Positions 25,445-37,904 of a stretch of DNA of 64,000 nucleotides are shown one piece after another (the stretch's first letter is position 1; each line of letters begins with the position of its first letter). The notes beneath the pieces are model-generated. The model ran no database searches. It worked only from the letters and a program-made list of their open reading frames with translations, and was not told the origin of the DNA. Source of the DNA: Leptodactylus fallax (Eukaryota > Chordata > Amphibia > Anura > Leptodactylidae). The position numbers were made by a program, and so were the translations under genes. The stretch spans positions 62,001 to 126,000 of the forward strand of contig CAMRHE010000054.1 in assembly GCA_947044405.1 (NCBI GenBank), written 5' to 3'.

Positions 25445-25680
25445 GTTCATGAATATGCTAGTTTGTACGTTTTCCCTGTGTTTGCATGGGTTTCCTTCAG
25501 ATACCCTGGTTTCCTCCCACATTGTTTCCTATAAATCATCTTCCTATAAAAAAAAAGTGACCTTTGTGGGTGTTGGGGAAGACTACCTGTATGGTATCCA
25601 CTGACTCCCCTACTCCCCTATTCCACAGCACTTTGTGTGCATTGTGTGAGAAAAGCGCATTACAAATGTTTGTCATTGTC
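25445..25680. repeat. SINE-like fragment (body without head)
   Basis: The segment contains TTCCCTGTGTTTGCATGGG, TTTCCTCCCACATTG and a terminal AAGCGCATTACAAATG-like stretch. The same body follows a tRNA-like head at 59333-59600. The class is inferred. Confidence 0.5.
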
Positions 25681-27883
25681 ATTGATTGTCACTCAAGACT
25701 AGCTTCATTAGAAAGGTTTTTTCAGTAGATATGGTTTCAGTATTGCTTACCATCAATTCAAAGCCTCTATGTAGTAGGTTAAAAGTTTAAACATTCCTGA
25801 ATTCTAAAAGACTCTAAGCAGCTGATCTCCCAGATTCTAAATTATATTATACCACTGTTGCCATCCATTCTTGTCTTTGATTCCATGACTTTCACAGAAC
25901 TGTTAAGTTAGCTCATTTCCTATTTTCCTCATACTCTTTTGACATTTCAGGTAGAACTGTAGCAAAGGGCATGTAATCTAAACATAATGACCTGCTATCT
26001 ATCCTTTTTTGTAATCCTGTGTTTCCCCCTTTAATAACATTCTGATTAATTCCATTTCTGCGTGGGATCAGAGGACACCTGAATGCATCATATTCTCTAA
26101 GGCTCCCTTCCTTCATGGCTCTTAAAAGGACGCATTCTGAAACTCACTTTTGTGAATGTCTTATGTGAAGGTATCCTTCTATGTCCTTTTACACATAGTC
26201 AGGACTCCCACTTCATTTTTTCACTTACTTCAGTAGAGGCACTCTTTAGAGTCATGGCTCCCAGATCTTAACTTTTCTAAGACCTATAATCTCTTACTAG
26301 AAGTCACTCCAGGGTCCTCTCTTACACAAGATCCTGGATAGAATTGCCAGTTTCTCTCACAGAAGACTTAAAGTCTTCACCCAGTCTTACAAATTGCCCA
26401 TGGTGTAAGTGGCAAACAAAAAATGCTACAAGTTACTGGCCAAGTAATGCAGATGTCCTTTATTTCTTCATCAATTTTATTTCTTTTTCCAAGTGGAGTG
26501 CTGGCTGTGTATAACTGGAAGACGGTTTATTCCTCACACATCTTGGCACTGCAGAGACATAAACTCTTTTGGTACTTGGTGTTTACAATATATACTAAAC
26601 TTATTGGTAATGATTTCATTGCCTCCACCAAGGTAGCAATAATGTCCAAGGATCCAACCTATTAAAAAAAATCTTTTATGCTACTCACTGCAGAATACTC
26701 AATTATCCCTGGATATAAGAGGGTGATCCATAACTAAATATGGGCAAACATCTCAAGATTCATTTCATTTCAGTTTTGGGTGGCTTGGGTCCTAGATTTG
26801 ATAATCCCTACAGCACCAGAGGATGCACGTCATTTATGACGAAGCATATGTCTCATAAATCAGTGGCAATATGTTCCTGCACTGAAATCTATGCCAATTC
26901 ATAGCTAGCGTCGATTTCAGGCATCCTAAATCTAATCAAAAATCTGATTGGGCCTTTGGAGCAGCCCAAGCCATGGCCCTCACCACTCAGCCTTTCATGA
27001 AAGTGGTGAAAACAGCGTAAAAGAGAAAATGCACAATTTTTTGTAAAAAATATTAACAAAAAATGAGACTTTTTCATGCCGTGTAGGCCAGAAAACTTGC
27101 ATACAAAGCATTATAAGTTTTCCCCAATATTTCTACACAGTCTTCTTAGTGGAATTTATTGAATCTTGAAAAATAAACTGGCGTGCAATTCAGACTCCTA
27201 CCTAACATTCCATTTTAGCATATAGTGTGACATGCCATATTATGAATTGCAGTTTGACCACTGGAATGAAATGGATCACATAGTAGATCAATGATACATT
27301 GGATTCTCAATTGTTTGATCATTACTAATTCTATTTGAAGATCTCTATTGAGAACTTGAGGTCAATACTTGAGGATAAAAATAGCAATTTAGTGTGAAAG
27401 TATTGCCTTACTGTCAGAGCAATAATATTAAGGAACATGTACCTCATTGAATTGAATAGCAGTGGAATAGAATAATATAGAGATTACTATAAATAACTAA
27501 AGTATTGATCTAAGAATCTGTGAGATTGCCAGTGTGGACATATATTTTTCATCATAAGGACTTATCACAGTTGAGAACCAAGAGGATGCAGTTTCTATAG
27601 CAGGAAATAGAGAACTGTTACAGAGTCGTAGGCACTGTAAACTTCTGTACAGTGATTTCAAATGTTATACTACAGAAGTCATTGCTTTTAGGGGGAACAT
27701 CTCTGTATGGGTATCCAATAGAACACAGCGTATTTTTTTTCAACCACAAATTACCTCGATCCAAAGGTACCATATAGGTCTATACAATTCTGTGGGTACA
27801 ACATAATAAGAATTTACAATTCATTTTTAAACCTGAAAGATGTGTAACTGCAGTATATGTACATCAATGGACGGATATGTCCT
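25681..27883. other. Intron, no feature recognised
   Basis: These 2.2 kb look like unique AT-rich intron sequence. The open frames at 25913-26116, 26423-26665 and 26889-27077 have no coding signature and no splice context. Confidence 0.5.
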
Positions 27884-28100
27884 CAATGATCTCCAGATTG
27901 GTAAACAATTCCTATTTGTCTTGAAATCAATTCAACACAGTATCACAACATGCTAACAAAAGCATTAAAAGCCTATAATGCAACTTTCCCACTGGGTGAT
28001 CACATACAGACACAGAACAGTTAGCAGATCAATTTGTGATCGTCATGATCATAACAAAACTACGTCATGTTGAGAAAAGCAGCTTAACTTGTGAAACACA
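27884..28100. repeat. Dispersed repeat, copy 2 (copy 1 at 8938-9145)
   Basis: It aligns over its full length with 8938-9145, with shared blocks such as TCTCCAGATTGGTAAACAAT versus the related GGTTAAAGG version, and the TTGAGAAAA-CAGCT(C/T)AACTT end. Confidence 0.5.
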
Positions 28101-28129
28101 TATCTGAGCATGTCCAGCCAACAGGATAG

Positions 28130-28554
28130 TTAAAGGGGTTGGCCACTTTCAGACCAATATTGAGAGATAAATGTTATCGTTTGTATAATAAAAAGTTGTA
28201 CAATTTTCCAATATAATTTCTGTATCAATTCCTCATAGTTTTCTAGGTCTCCGCTTGCTGTTATTCATTCTGTTTACTTCTAATGGATAAAATTCTCATC
28301 ACGGTCATGTGATTTACAGTCCATGGTCATGTGATGAACACACAGGTGCGCTGCTCGTTATAGTCACAGCACCGTAATCAGACATCTGCCTGGTAACGAG
28401 CTGTGCACCTGTGTGTCCATCACATGACCATGGACCATATATCACATGACCATGGTCATAGTTTTATCCACTAGAAGTAACATAATGAATGACAGAAAGC
28501 AGAGATCTAGAAAACTGTCAAGAATTGATACATAAAGTAATTTATAATCCTTTA
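28130..28554. mobile_element. T2/Kolobok-like MITE flanked by TTAA
   Basis: The left end is TTAAAGGGGTTGGCCAC at 28130 and the right end CCTTTAA at 28554. The arms are inverted around about 28350: GTCATGTGATGAACACACAGGT on one side and ACCTGTGTGTCCATCACATGAC on the other. A half copy is at 50080-50367. No coding capacity. Confidence 0.75.
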
Positions 28555-28691
28555 AGCAAGGATACAAACAAACAGAAACAAAGCGAGAATAAAACTAAAT
28601 AATATGTTTTTAAGTTGTTCAGTATTCAGTGAACTATGTTTTAAGAATCATATACATATTTTCTTTATATACACAAGCATACACACACATA

Positions 28692-28738
<47 letters not shown>

Positions 28739-30104
28739 TAGATATATATACAGGGTTATGGTGTTTATCACAACTAGTCCATTAATCCAACAGCTGAAGG
28801 AGAATGTTCAAGTAAATGAATGCCAATGCATGAGTCAGCATATCAGCATTTGAAAGAGCTGCACACAAAAGGCATGAAAGAAACACTTTATTCTAAAAGC
28901 CTAGTCAGAAAGTCAGTGGATTATTTGTTACAGGAACAAACCCTTGTTGCTTATCCTCTTTGAGCAACAGCAGACACATACCAACATTATGCCTATATAG
29001 AAAATCAATTCAGGATCCATTATCAGGTTCATTCAGTCGCTGAATCCACAAAATGCATCTTCAGTACACCTGGTGGTGTTTAAATTAAATTTCTCTAGAT
29101 CTACATAACATAAAATCTTGAATGTAAAATGACACAAGGCCAGATTTTTTTCCTTTGCTCATACTTTCTAAACATTGGAATATTTGAAAGTTTTGCAATA
29201 GACAGGCCTAATAAAATAATAACATGAGCATCTAAAAGGTAAAAATGTCGACTTCAGGAAAAGCATGATGATGGTGGTGATTTTTATTATTTAATTAAGT
29301 TATATAAGACAAGTGAAATGTTTTCCTTACATTCTTTAAGGTTTATTTTAGTTTAATATGAAGATTTTACTTGTTAAGAACATAGAGGAGAGGAGAACAT
29401 AGATACAAAGAGCATCTCTCTTTCTGTCTACAGGTTCTGTGTATTACTATGTTTAGCTTTTGATGGTACTACAAGGAATTAGAACACTTTCTGCGTTTTT
29501 CTCCTAAGGTTACAGCTGATTACTGGAGGCCCCAGCTTTTTATTTGGGGAACCCATCTAATTAAAAGTGATTGTCCAGAACAGACAGAAAGAGTATGGGA
29601 AGGAGAAATCCTATAAATAATGTAGTACCCAACATGGCCTTTCTTAAGAAAAGAAAAATCCAAGGCAATTAAATTTGAGGGTGATGCTACATGAAAGAAA
29701 ATTTCAGTTCTCTTTGCTCTATTACCTGCCATCAGTTGGTCCTTTACCCTCTTATTTTAGAAGATCATGTGTCAAATTAAAAGAGCTTTAACAAGACACT
29801 ACTGTACTTAGTGTGTGTACCATTAGCTATTCAGAGTAGCTGGCAAGTTTACGCAGATATGTTTTAATGACCACTATCTGGTCCTAAGCAAAATTGGTCA
29901 AATATGACTAATGATCTATCATTGCTAACAATTATTACATAAAAAAAGATTCTGCATTAAGAGGCCAAAGCCTCTTAATAATTCAGATGTATCTAATACC
30001 AGCGTACAGATCACCAGTCTTAATAAATTTCCCCGAGGATGTCAATTCCTTGATTACTTTTAATTCTTACTTTCCTCTTTTACATTTGAATAGAAATCCA
30101 CTTT
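28555..30104. other. Intron, AT-rich, with one microsatellite
   Basis: A (GATA)n run lies at 28693-28738. No other feature is recognised. Confidence 0.5.
28693..28738. repeat. (GATA)n microsatellite
   Basis: About 11 copies of the 4-base unit followed by an AT-rich run, read directly. Confidence 0.96.
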
Positions 30105-30393
30105 AAGGCTAAGGCCCCATGTAGCATCCCGCAAAAAAAAAAAGCGCTGCTGGAAGAACCACGACAGCAATGCATCACAGTTTTTCCCACATCACTTTTC
30201 ACACAAAGTCTGTTCTGTTTCAATTGTACCTATAGGGAAACCGCCAGTGTTTCCATAGGTTTAATTGACGCTTCGCGTATTTTTCTGCAAAGTGGGGATC
30301 GGATTTGCTAGAATCCCATCCACTTTGCTGTGACTGTAAAACGCCGAAAATTTTTCCACTGCGTTTCCGTCTCGTGGGGCCCCCAGCCTAAGG
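30105..30393. mobile_element. MITE with GGCTAAGGCCCCA-type ends
   Basis: The left end AAGGCTAAGGCCCCATG and the right end TCGTGGGGCCCCCAGCCTAAGG are imperfect inverted repeats. The interior has GCGTTTT-, GCAAAGTGG- and CCACTTTGC-type opposed segments. Non-coding. Confidence 0.6.
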
Positions 30394-30892
30394 GAACATA
30401 AAAAGTATTAAAATCCAGCAGAAAATGCCCAACATTATATGCAAATGATTAACAAGTATGTTCTAAAAGTTACTATTTTCCATACTGTATGCATTTAGAT
30501 TAGGTCACCAAACCATGGTTGGAATTTAGCTGAAGTAAGCTCTTCATTATCACTTGACAGTAATTAAAAGCATTATAGAATTATAACTCTCATAAATCTT
30601 ACAAATAGTCCAAATCATTACAACAAATCCTTAAGACTATGGCTTCAGAGCAATACAATGTCATGTTTGTGTAAACCAGAAGGAGAACCTAGGATGTATT
30701 AATTAGGAGTTCCCAAGATACTATCATAATATAGGGCCTTTAATCAATATAAATGTTCAGATCCTCCGCTTAACCCTCCCTTTAAAAGTGAAAAGTAAAT
30801 TAAACTGTCAAGGCCTTGTAATTGTCTTTCCTTCCTGTAAGTCTCTGATCACTGAAGCCTCGGAAAATAACAATGATAAATACCCCTTTTAA

Positions 30893-31062
30893 AGACATTT
30901 CTGTTTTTACACTATTGCAAACTCAATAAGAACACAAAATTTAGTAAATCTGATTGATTCTCCCTGATGAAATAATCAGGGGTGGTAACTTGTCTTTTAC
31001 TACAGAAAATATATTTTGAAAAATTCTGTGTTTTTAATACTAAACAAAATAAGTAACCATTC
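30893..31062 (-). repeat. Third copy of sequence found outside the right inverted arm
   Basis: This 170-base segment is the reverse complement of about 40150-40312, with shared blocks such as CTCAATAAGAACACAAAATT and CCTGATGAAATAATCAGGGG. It is clearly more diverged than the main inverted arms. Its inner end overlaps sequence also present at the outer end of the left arm (31561-31610), so it is a separate repeat copy. 31063-31337 holds nothing recognisable. Confidence 0.7.
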
Positions 31063-31337
31063 TCATTTTCCTGCTGGAACACTGACCATTTAACATGACA
31101 CAAGTAAGACAGTAACTGACAATTCCTTTTATAAATTTAACTTGAAGTGCATTTCTACCCAAAAAACACAACATACTTTATGACTAAATCAAAAGCAGCT
31201 GCCAATGTCTAGTAGTTATGTTTTATTATTATAGAAATATTATCCTATATAGATGATGATTTCTTTCTGTTTTATGGTAGCAATCATTTTTTGCAACAGT
31301 GGCAACAGGAAGCACAGCCATATTGATCACCACTTTT

Positions 31338-31556
31338 AACCCTTTCCTGACATCCACTATACTATGCAAATAACAAAAGTAGAGACACCGAGCAGTATAT
31401 AGTATAGTATTTTCTATAGACACAATAGACCAATAGAAATAATTGGCTCCTCACCTTACGTGGTAGTATAACCAAAAGGGATATGAGGGACCATAGAAAG
31501 GGAGACACTGATAATCGCAGCTGTCACACTGTGACACCATAAAGGTGTGAAATAGA
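31338..31556. repeat. Short fragment starting TTAACCCTTTCC
   Basis: The segment starts TTAACCCTTTCCTGACATCC and looks like an end of a TTAA-flanked element related to 56001-57230. It abuts the outer end of the left inverted arm. Confidence 0.4.
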
Positions 31557-31559
31557 AAA

Positions 31560-33953
31560 ATTAGGAAAATTCTGCTTTTTGCTAAATAAAATAAGTAACC
31601 ATTCCTAGTGCAGCCTGTAATAGAATCACTGTAATGACAAGCTTAGGAGCCATCAATAGAGTCCTCAATGTCATATTAACAGATTGCTGACCCTGTATCT
31701 CATTTAGGGGGCAGTGATCTTAGCCAAAATGGCAGTGCCCATGTGCTGTCAGTAAAATGGTGCCTCAGTTATGTTTGATGGAGGCATCAGTAGGATTAAT
31801 GCCTATGATCAGTGTGAACACTGATCATGGGCCTTGACGTTGGTGGTGACTCGGTGGCTATGGTGGCTGCTCAGCTACTGAGCGACTGCCATGTTTAAAG
31901 ACCCAACATCCACTGTAATAGTATAGTGGATATGTCGAGGACCAGGAATCCAGGGACTGCGTGGGATCAGTATATTTAAAAAATTCTTTTTAAGGAAAGG
32001 CAATGAAAAAACACTACGCGTTTTGGGGTCATCGAAACCCCTTTTTCAAGTGTATACTACAAAAACAATAAATGATACCTATAAACATCAATCATATAAA
32101 ATACATTATAATGACATATTAGATAAAACATGAAAAAATCAACCCAATCGGTGATCAAAATAAAATCACTGAGTCTGTGATAATGATACAAAGATTATCT
32201 AAATAAATTGATGTGGAGAAGATGATGAGACTGTACATATTGATAAAAACATAATAGTAAATAAAGAGAAGAAAAAAAAAAAAAAAAAGATTTAGATATA
32301 ATTAAAAATATATGTTTGCTAAATATTACCAATAATTGCTAAAATATAACCATAATCATAACTATAAGAGCCCACGGCCAACGCCAAAGTCTTACTGATA
32401 AACCATACTAAAGAAACCATGGGAAGTTATATTATTCTCAAAAAAGCAGTAGATGGAAAAGAGTATAAAAAAACAAAGTTTGTGATTTTAAACCAGACTA
32501 AACAGCCATATGAGGGTCTCATAGAGGCTGAAAAAAAGGGATCAAGGGAGTAGTTTTACCTTGTTTGAAGAGCCGCCTGGGGTGTAAGAGGTATCAGTGG
32601 GATGTCAGCATGCTGAGGAATTTATTAGCGTCTAAGAGCGCTACTGCGCATGCGCGAAAGCACTGATTCGCGCAAAAAAAAAAAATAATTTTTTTTTTTT
32701 CCATTTCTTTCCTTTTCCTTCCTCTTTTTTTTTTTCTTTTCTTTCTTCTTTATCAATTTTAACCAACTAGCTCTATATGTCCAGGCATCTTTTATCTTTA
32801 AATAAGCTCTATCATTGAACTAGGTCAGTTTAATTAATATACACCTTCTGTGAACCCTTATTTTATGTTATTATCACTATTTGGTAGGGTTTCTCTGTAT
32901 AAACGATTTGAACGAAATGAAAAAAAACTATGAAGGCTCTTGATGTGTGAATAAAAAGGAAGGAAGGTAATAAAATTAGGTGATATCTTCCAAAGCCTCA
33001 TTTAAACCCTCTGGAGTCAGTGTGTTCAATTTATAGATCCAAAACATTTCTCTGCGCTTCAAAGTATTGAACCGCTCAGGTTTATCAACAGGTACATGGT
33101 CAATGGGTATTACTGAAAAGCCCGCAAAATTATTGTTGTGTTTCAACGTGGCGTGTCGGGAGACACTATGTTTCAGAAAACCATTATGAACGTTTGACCG
33201 ATGTTTATTTAATCTTTCCCTTAAGCACATGATTGTGCATCCCACGTATTGGAGACCGCATGGGCACTCCAATACATAAATGACATAAGATGTCGAACAG
33301 TCAAATCTTGTTTTTAGGTGGAAAGACTCACTGGTTGAGTGACTAATTACCTCTGTGACATCATGTTTAATGCTGAGACAGCATTTACACTTTCTGTGTC
33401 CATACTTGAAACTCCCAATTTTCAATGGGAGGGAGGAAGCAAGGGGAGTAGGTTTAGTGGGTCCCTTGCGTAAGCGACTAGGGGCTAACAAATTTTTTAA
33501 AGTTGTGGCCCGTCTAAATGTTACATTTGGATTTTCAGGGAGACATTTTTTCAGGTATTTGTCATTTAATAAAATATGCCAGTGTTTAAGTAAAATGTTG
33601 CGATCCTACTGTGTGCACCATTAAACGTCGTAATGAAGTTGGTCCTAAATGAATTATTAACTTTATTTTTTGTATTCTTAGCAAGACATTGTGTTTGAGT
33701 CAGAATGCTAGCTCTAGTCCTAGCTGCTTTGATAATATTAGGTGGATAATTCTTTTCTTTAAATCTTTTCACGAGTATGCTACTCTGTGCGGAGTAGTCC
33801 TCGTTGGTTGTACAATTACGCCTAATACGCTTAAATTGGCCAAAGGGCACATTACTCTTCCATTTTCTGTAGTGTTCGCTGTGGAAGTCAAGAAGGCTGT
33901 TGCAGTCCACATTTTTTAAAAAAGGTACATGTGGAGATTTTATCATTTGATCC
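31560..33953 (-). repeat. Left arm of the 2.3-kb inverted duplication
   Basis: This arm is the reverse complement of about 37905-40187. It comprises, from outside in, about 390 bases of TTAA-element sequence (31560-31945), the Penelope 3' region with the hammerhead-like hairpin (about 32015-32060) and the C-terminal half of the Penelope frame. The two arms appear about 98 percent identical by eye. The left arm retains about 110 bases (32200-32310) that are missing from the right arm near 39535, and has lost one base near 33605. The junction with the Penelope body is at about 33953. Confidence 0.9.
32976..33953 (-). pseudogene. Penelope-like element, inverted C-terminal copy with GIY-YIG
   Basis: This is a second copy of the C-terminal half of the Penelope protein, in inverted orientation. 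The inner part (33953-33566) reads FKKVDCN-like sequence through RIRRNCTTNEDYSA. One base is missing in a GGATC/CGC context near 33605 and shifts the frame. The outer part (33491-32976) covers the Cys-rich linker and the GIY-YIG endonuclease (IYVLECPCGLQYVG). It differs from the right-hand copy by only a few residues, including Arg to Cys directly after YVG and loss of a linker Cys (YGHRKCKCC instead of CGHRKCKCG). With the shift and the damaged endonuclease it cannot be functional. Confidence 0.88.
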
Positions 33954-36054
33954 AACAGTACTACAAATGCGTACTATGGAGAATGAAAGAAATATTCTGG
34001 AAATTAAGAGTAAGAAACTTAATAGGGACCGAATAGACTTTGCTGAACAAAATGTCAAATTTTGGATCAAACGTAGACCACAACACTCTGCTCTTCCTAG
34101 AACCCCCCTTTTAAATCATAAAGAGCATTCTTCTGTCCCCCCTAGCACACGTAAGATCATGAGTTCCCACTCTCTAAGAAAACAGCTGATGAAAAAACTG
34201 ACTAATTGGGGTATAAATCCAAGTCCCAACAAAAGTTTTGGTCCTACATCCCCGGTTATTAGGAATATTCCATCCCAGGCCCCGGGTACCGTGTTACCCA
34301 CATCCATGGATTCTAGTGATACTCCCAAGATCTCATCAGATGTAGTTATCAAGGATTGTATTAAACATGCTCAGGCAACACCTGAGACTAAACCCGACTT
34401 ACCGAACACGGGCTCTTTAAGCCTACCCCCTACAAAATTTGGAATTACACCCCATCCCCATACAAAGGTGCTTTTTCCTGTAAACCATTGTGACCATATT
34501 ACCACTTTAAACTCTAGCACTGACCAATTCCATCCTACCGATTCTATTAACCTGTGTGACCTCTCTACCCATAGTGTGGAATCTGAGACTGGAGCTCTTG
34601 ATGACTCACTCTACAACACTCCCCTCTCCACATCACAAATTCATAGGGCTCTGGAATCTTCCCTTACCACAGAGATTCTCAGTAAGGAGTCTTTTTTAGG
34701 CCTTCCCCCTTGTTTAACACCAGCCTCTACACTCCATTCCAGAATTCCCACTCCTCACAACCCTCTTCCAGTCACCACATTACATACAAGGGAGGCCCCG
34801 TTGTACAACAAAATTTCGGACTGTTACAGTCCCTTGAGCCTAAAGAGAAAGTTCACAGACCGACCACTCTTACCATGCCCCAAGTCTCTAAAAGAAAAAG
34901 AAAAAGGGGCTGTAGAGGGGGTACAAGATCTAAACTCAGAAAAAGCACCTCTGAGTCCTTCCCCAAAGAGAAACAAGATGTGACAACAAGCATCTTCAAT
35001 CTCTCAGATCACACCCTTAGTATTCCTGAGAAAAAGCTCCTTAATAAAGGTCTATCCTTTTGTCCCAGCCAAAATCATGATGATTTACAATTATTTATCG
35101 ATCTCAATCAATATATTAGGAAACTGACACTTAACAGACATTTCTGTATTTCTTCATGTAATAGTAATGATACAACATCCACTAATCCAGTTACCACAAC
35201 CTCTCTAATAAATAATTATAATGGTGATCTAGAGTTTCAACCTATACCTACAGACCTCAAGGGAAAATCTTCTTTTTATCCTATACATAATCGAGGTAGT
35301 CCCATTGATACCTTTTTCTCGTTGGTAGCCAATGACTTTAGACACCTTCCAAAAATTTCTGAAAGGGGGAATAAACATAATCTATCCATAGAAGAAAGGA
35401 GAAGCTTACATTCACTTATGAATAACACGAATATTGTAATAAGAAATGCTGATAAAGGTGGAGGAATAGTCATTCAGAATAAAACAGCATATCTTCAAGA
35501 AGCATTTAATATTCTATCTGACAAGGACTACTATAGATGCCTTACCTCTGACCCCTCAGGGACATTTTTAACTGAATATTCCTGTTTGATAACTAAGGCC
35601 CATTATAAAGGCATCATTAATAAAAAAAGAAAAAGAATTCCTCACTGTCATCCACCCCTTTATGGCATTATTCTATCATCTCCCCAAGATACACAAAAAC
35701 CCCATTAACCCTTCTGGTCGCCCCATTATCTCAGGAGTACAGTCCCTAACCAGGAATCTCTCTGCATTCATTGACGTCCATCTACAAAGGTACGTTCAAA
35801 AGTTACCTTCTTACCTGAAGGATTCAGCTACGGTCATTAATGACCTGACAAAGGTTGAATGGAAACCCGGCTATATCTGGGCTACACTAGATGTAGCTTC
35901 TTTGTATAGCAATATCCCCCATACTAAAGGCATCTCAGCAATTTCCACAATACTCTCCAATGACCCATCTATGCCCATCCAACAGAGAGAATTTCTTTTA
36001 TCTAGTATTGAATTTATACTCAACCATAACATTTTCCAATTTGAAGACAAACTA

Positions 36055-37625
36055 CAGTCATGGCCAAAAGTTTTGAGAATGATACAAATATTAATTTTTA
36101 CAAAGTCTACTGCTTCAGTTTTTCTAATGGCAATTTGCATATACTCCATAATGTTATAAAGAGTGATCAGCTTAACAGCAATTACTTGCAAAGTCAATAT
36201 TTGCCTAGAAAATGAACTTTATCCCCCAAAACACATTTCAACATCATTGCAGCCCTGCCTTAAAAGGACCACCTAACATCGTTTCAGTGATTGCTCCATT
36301 AACACAGGTGTGGGTGTTGATGATGACAGGGCTGGAGATCAATCTGTCATGATTAAGTAAGAATGACACCACTGGACACTTTAAAAGGAGGCTGGATGGT
36401 GTTTGCCATCATTGTTTCTCTTCTGTTAACCATGGTTATCTCTAAAGAAACACGTGCAGTCATCATTGCACTGCACAAAAATGGCCTAACTGGGAAGAGT
36501 TTTGCAGCTAGAAAGATTGCACCTCAGTCAACAATCTATCGCATCATCAAGAACTTCAAGGAGAGAGGTTCCATTGGTGCCAAAAAGGCTCCAGGGCGCC
36601 CAAGAAAGACCAGCAAGCGGCAGGACCGTCTCTTAAAAGTGTTTCAGCTGTGGGATCGAGCTACCAGCAGTGCAGAGCTTGCTGAGGAATGGCAGCAGGC
36701 AGGTGTGAGTGCATCTGCATGCACTGTGAGGCGGAGACTCTTGGAGCAAGGCCTGGTCTCAAGGAGGGCAGCAAAGAAGCCACTTCTCTCCACAAAAAAC
36801 ATCAGGGACAGACTGATATTCTGCAAAAGGTACAGGGAGTGGACTGCTGAGGACTGGGGTAAAGTCATTTTCTCTGATGAATCCCCTTTTCGATTGTTTG
36901 GAAGATCTGGAAAACAGCTTATTCGGAGAAGAAGAGGTGAGCGCTACCACCAGTCTTGTCTCATGCCAACTGTAAAGCATCCTGAAACCATTCATGTGTG
37001 GGGTTGCTTCTCAGCCAAGGGAATCGGCTCTCTCACAGTCTTGCCTAAAAACACAGCCATGAATAAAGAATGGTACCAGAATGTCCTCCAAGAGCAACTT
37101 CTCCCAACCGTCCAAGAGCAGTTTGGCGCTCAACAATGCCTTTTCCAGCATGATGGAGCACCTTGCCATAAAGCAAAGGTGATAACTAAATGGCTCAGGG
37201 AACAAAACATAGAGATTTTGGGTCCATGGCCTGGAAACTCCCCAGATCTTAATCCCATTGAGAACTTGTGGTCAATCATCAAGAGACGGGTGGACAAACA
37301 AAAACCAACAAATTCAGACAAAATTAAAGCATTGATTCTGCAAGAATGGACTGCTATCAGTCAGGATTTGGTCCAGAAGTTGATTGAGAGCATGCCAGGG
37401 AGAATTGCAGAGGTCCTGAAGAAGAAGGGTCAACACTGCAAATATTGACTTGCTGCATTAACTCATTCTAACTGTCAATATAAGCTTCTGTTACTCATAA
37501 TATGAATGCAATTATATTTCTGTATGTGATAAAAACATTTTACAAACACACATAAAAACCAGAGGGCAGCAGATCATGTGAAAATATAATATTTGTGTCA
37601 TTCTCAAAACTTTTGGCCATGACTG
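36055..37625 (+). mobile_element. Tc1/mariner element, DD35E (Traveler-like), complete, inserted at TA
   Basis: The 1571-bp element starts CAGTCATGGCCAAAAGTTTT and ends with its complement (AAAACTTTTGGCCATGACTG), flanked by TA at 36053-36054 and 37626-37627. It interrupts the Penelope RT, so it is younger than that insertion. Its single gene is intact. Transposase spacing is DD35E, as reported for the Traveler family; that family name is inference. Confidence 0.95.
36432..37448 (+). CDS. Tc1 transposase, DD35E, apparently intact
   Basis: Tc1 transposase binds the terminal inverted repeats and catalyses cut-and-paste transposition into TA. I chose the ATG at 36432 (ACCATGG context, protein starting MVISKETRAVIIALHKNG, 338 residues) because it gives the usual Tc1 length; the frame is open from an upstream ATG at 36363. 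Residues 5-110 hold two helix-turn-helix motifs with an APGRPRK hinge at about 53-59. The catalytic triad is complete: Asp149 (FSDESPFRLF), Asp241 (FQHDGAPCHK) and Glu277 ([11 protein letters not shown]). There are 35 residues between Asp241 and Glu277, one more than in Sleeping Beauty-type enzymes. No stop or frameshift is seen. It is the only undamaged transposase in the window. Whether it is expressed cannot be told. Confidence 0.9.
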   Translation: MVISKETRAVIIALHKNGLTGKSFAARKIAPQSTIYRIIKNFKERGSIGAKKAPGRPRKTSKRQDRLLKVFQLWDRATSSAELAEEWQQAGVSASACTVRRRLLEQGLVSRRAAKKPLLSTKNIRDRLIFCKRYREWTAEDWGKVIFSDESPFRLFGRSGKQLIRRRRGERYHQSCLMPTVKHPETIHVWGCFSAKGIGSLTVLPKNTAMNKEWYQNVLQEQLLPTVQEQFGAQQCLFQHDGAPCHKAKVITKWLREQNIEILGPWPGNSPDLNPIENLWSIIKRRVDKQKPTNSDKIKALILQEWTAISQDLVQKLIESMPGRIAEVLKKKGQHCKY

Positions 37626-37904
37626 TATATCTTCAAACTAAAGGTACAGCAATGGGTACTAAATTTGCACCAAGCTACGCCAACCTATTTATGGGTTGTT
37701 TTGAAAAATTTTTTATCTATGACAATGCAGTTTGGTCACAGAATATAATTTATTTCAAAAGGTATATTGATGACCTGCTATTTATTTGGGATGGTTCTCC
37801 TGAGGAATTTGACAGTTTTTCCCAGCATTTGAACACTAATGATTGGGGCCTGAAATTTCTTGGGAAGACTAGGCCTAATGAGATTAACTTCTTAGATCTA
37901 ATTT

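Noticed and set aside
36363..36431. Upstream ATG as the start of the DD35E transposase, adding 23 residues including a hydrophobic stretch
   Set aside because: The ATG at 36432 has a better ACCATGG context and gives the usual Tc1 length; the extension is leader sequence of the element.
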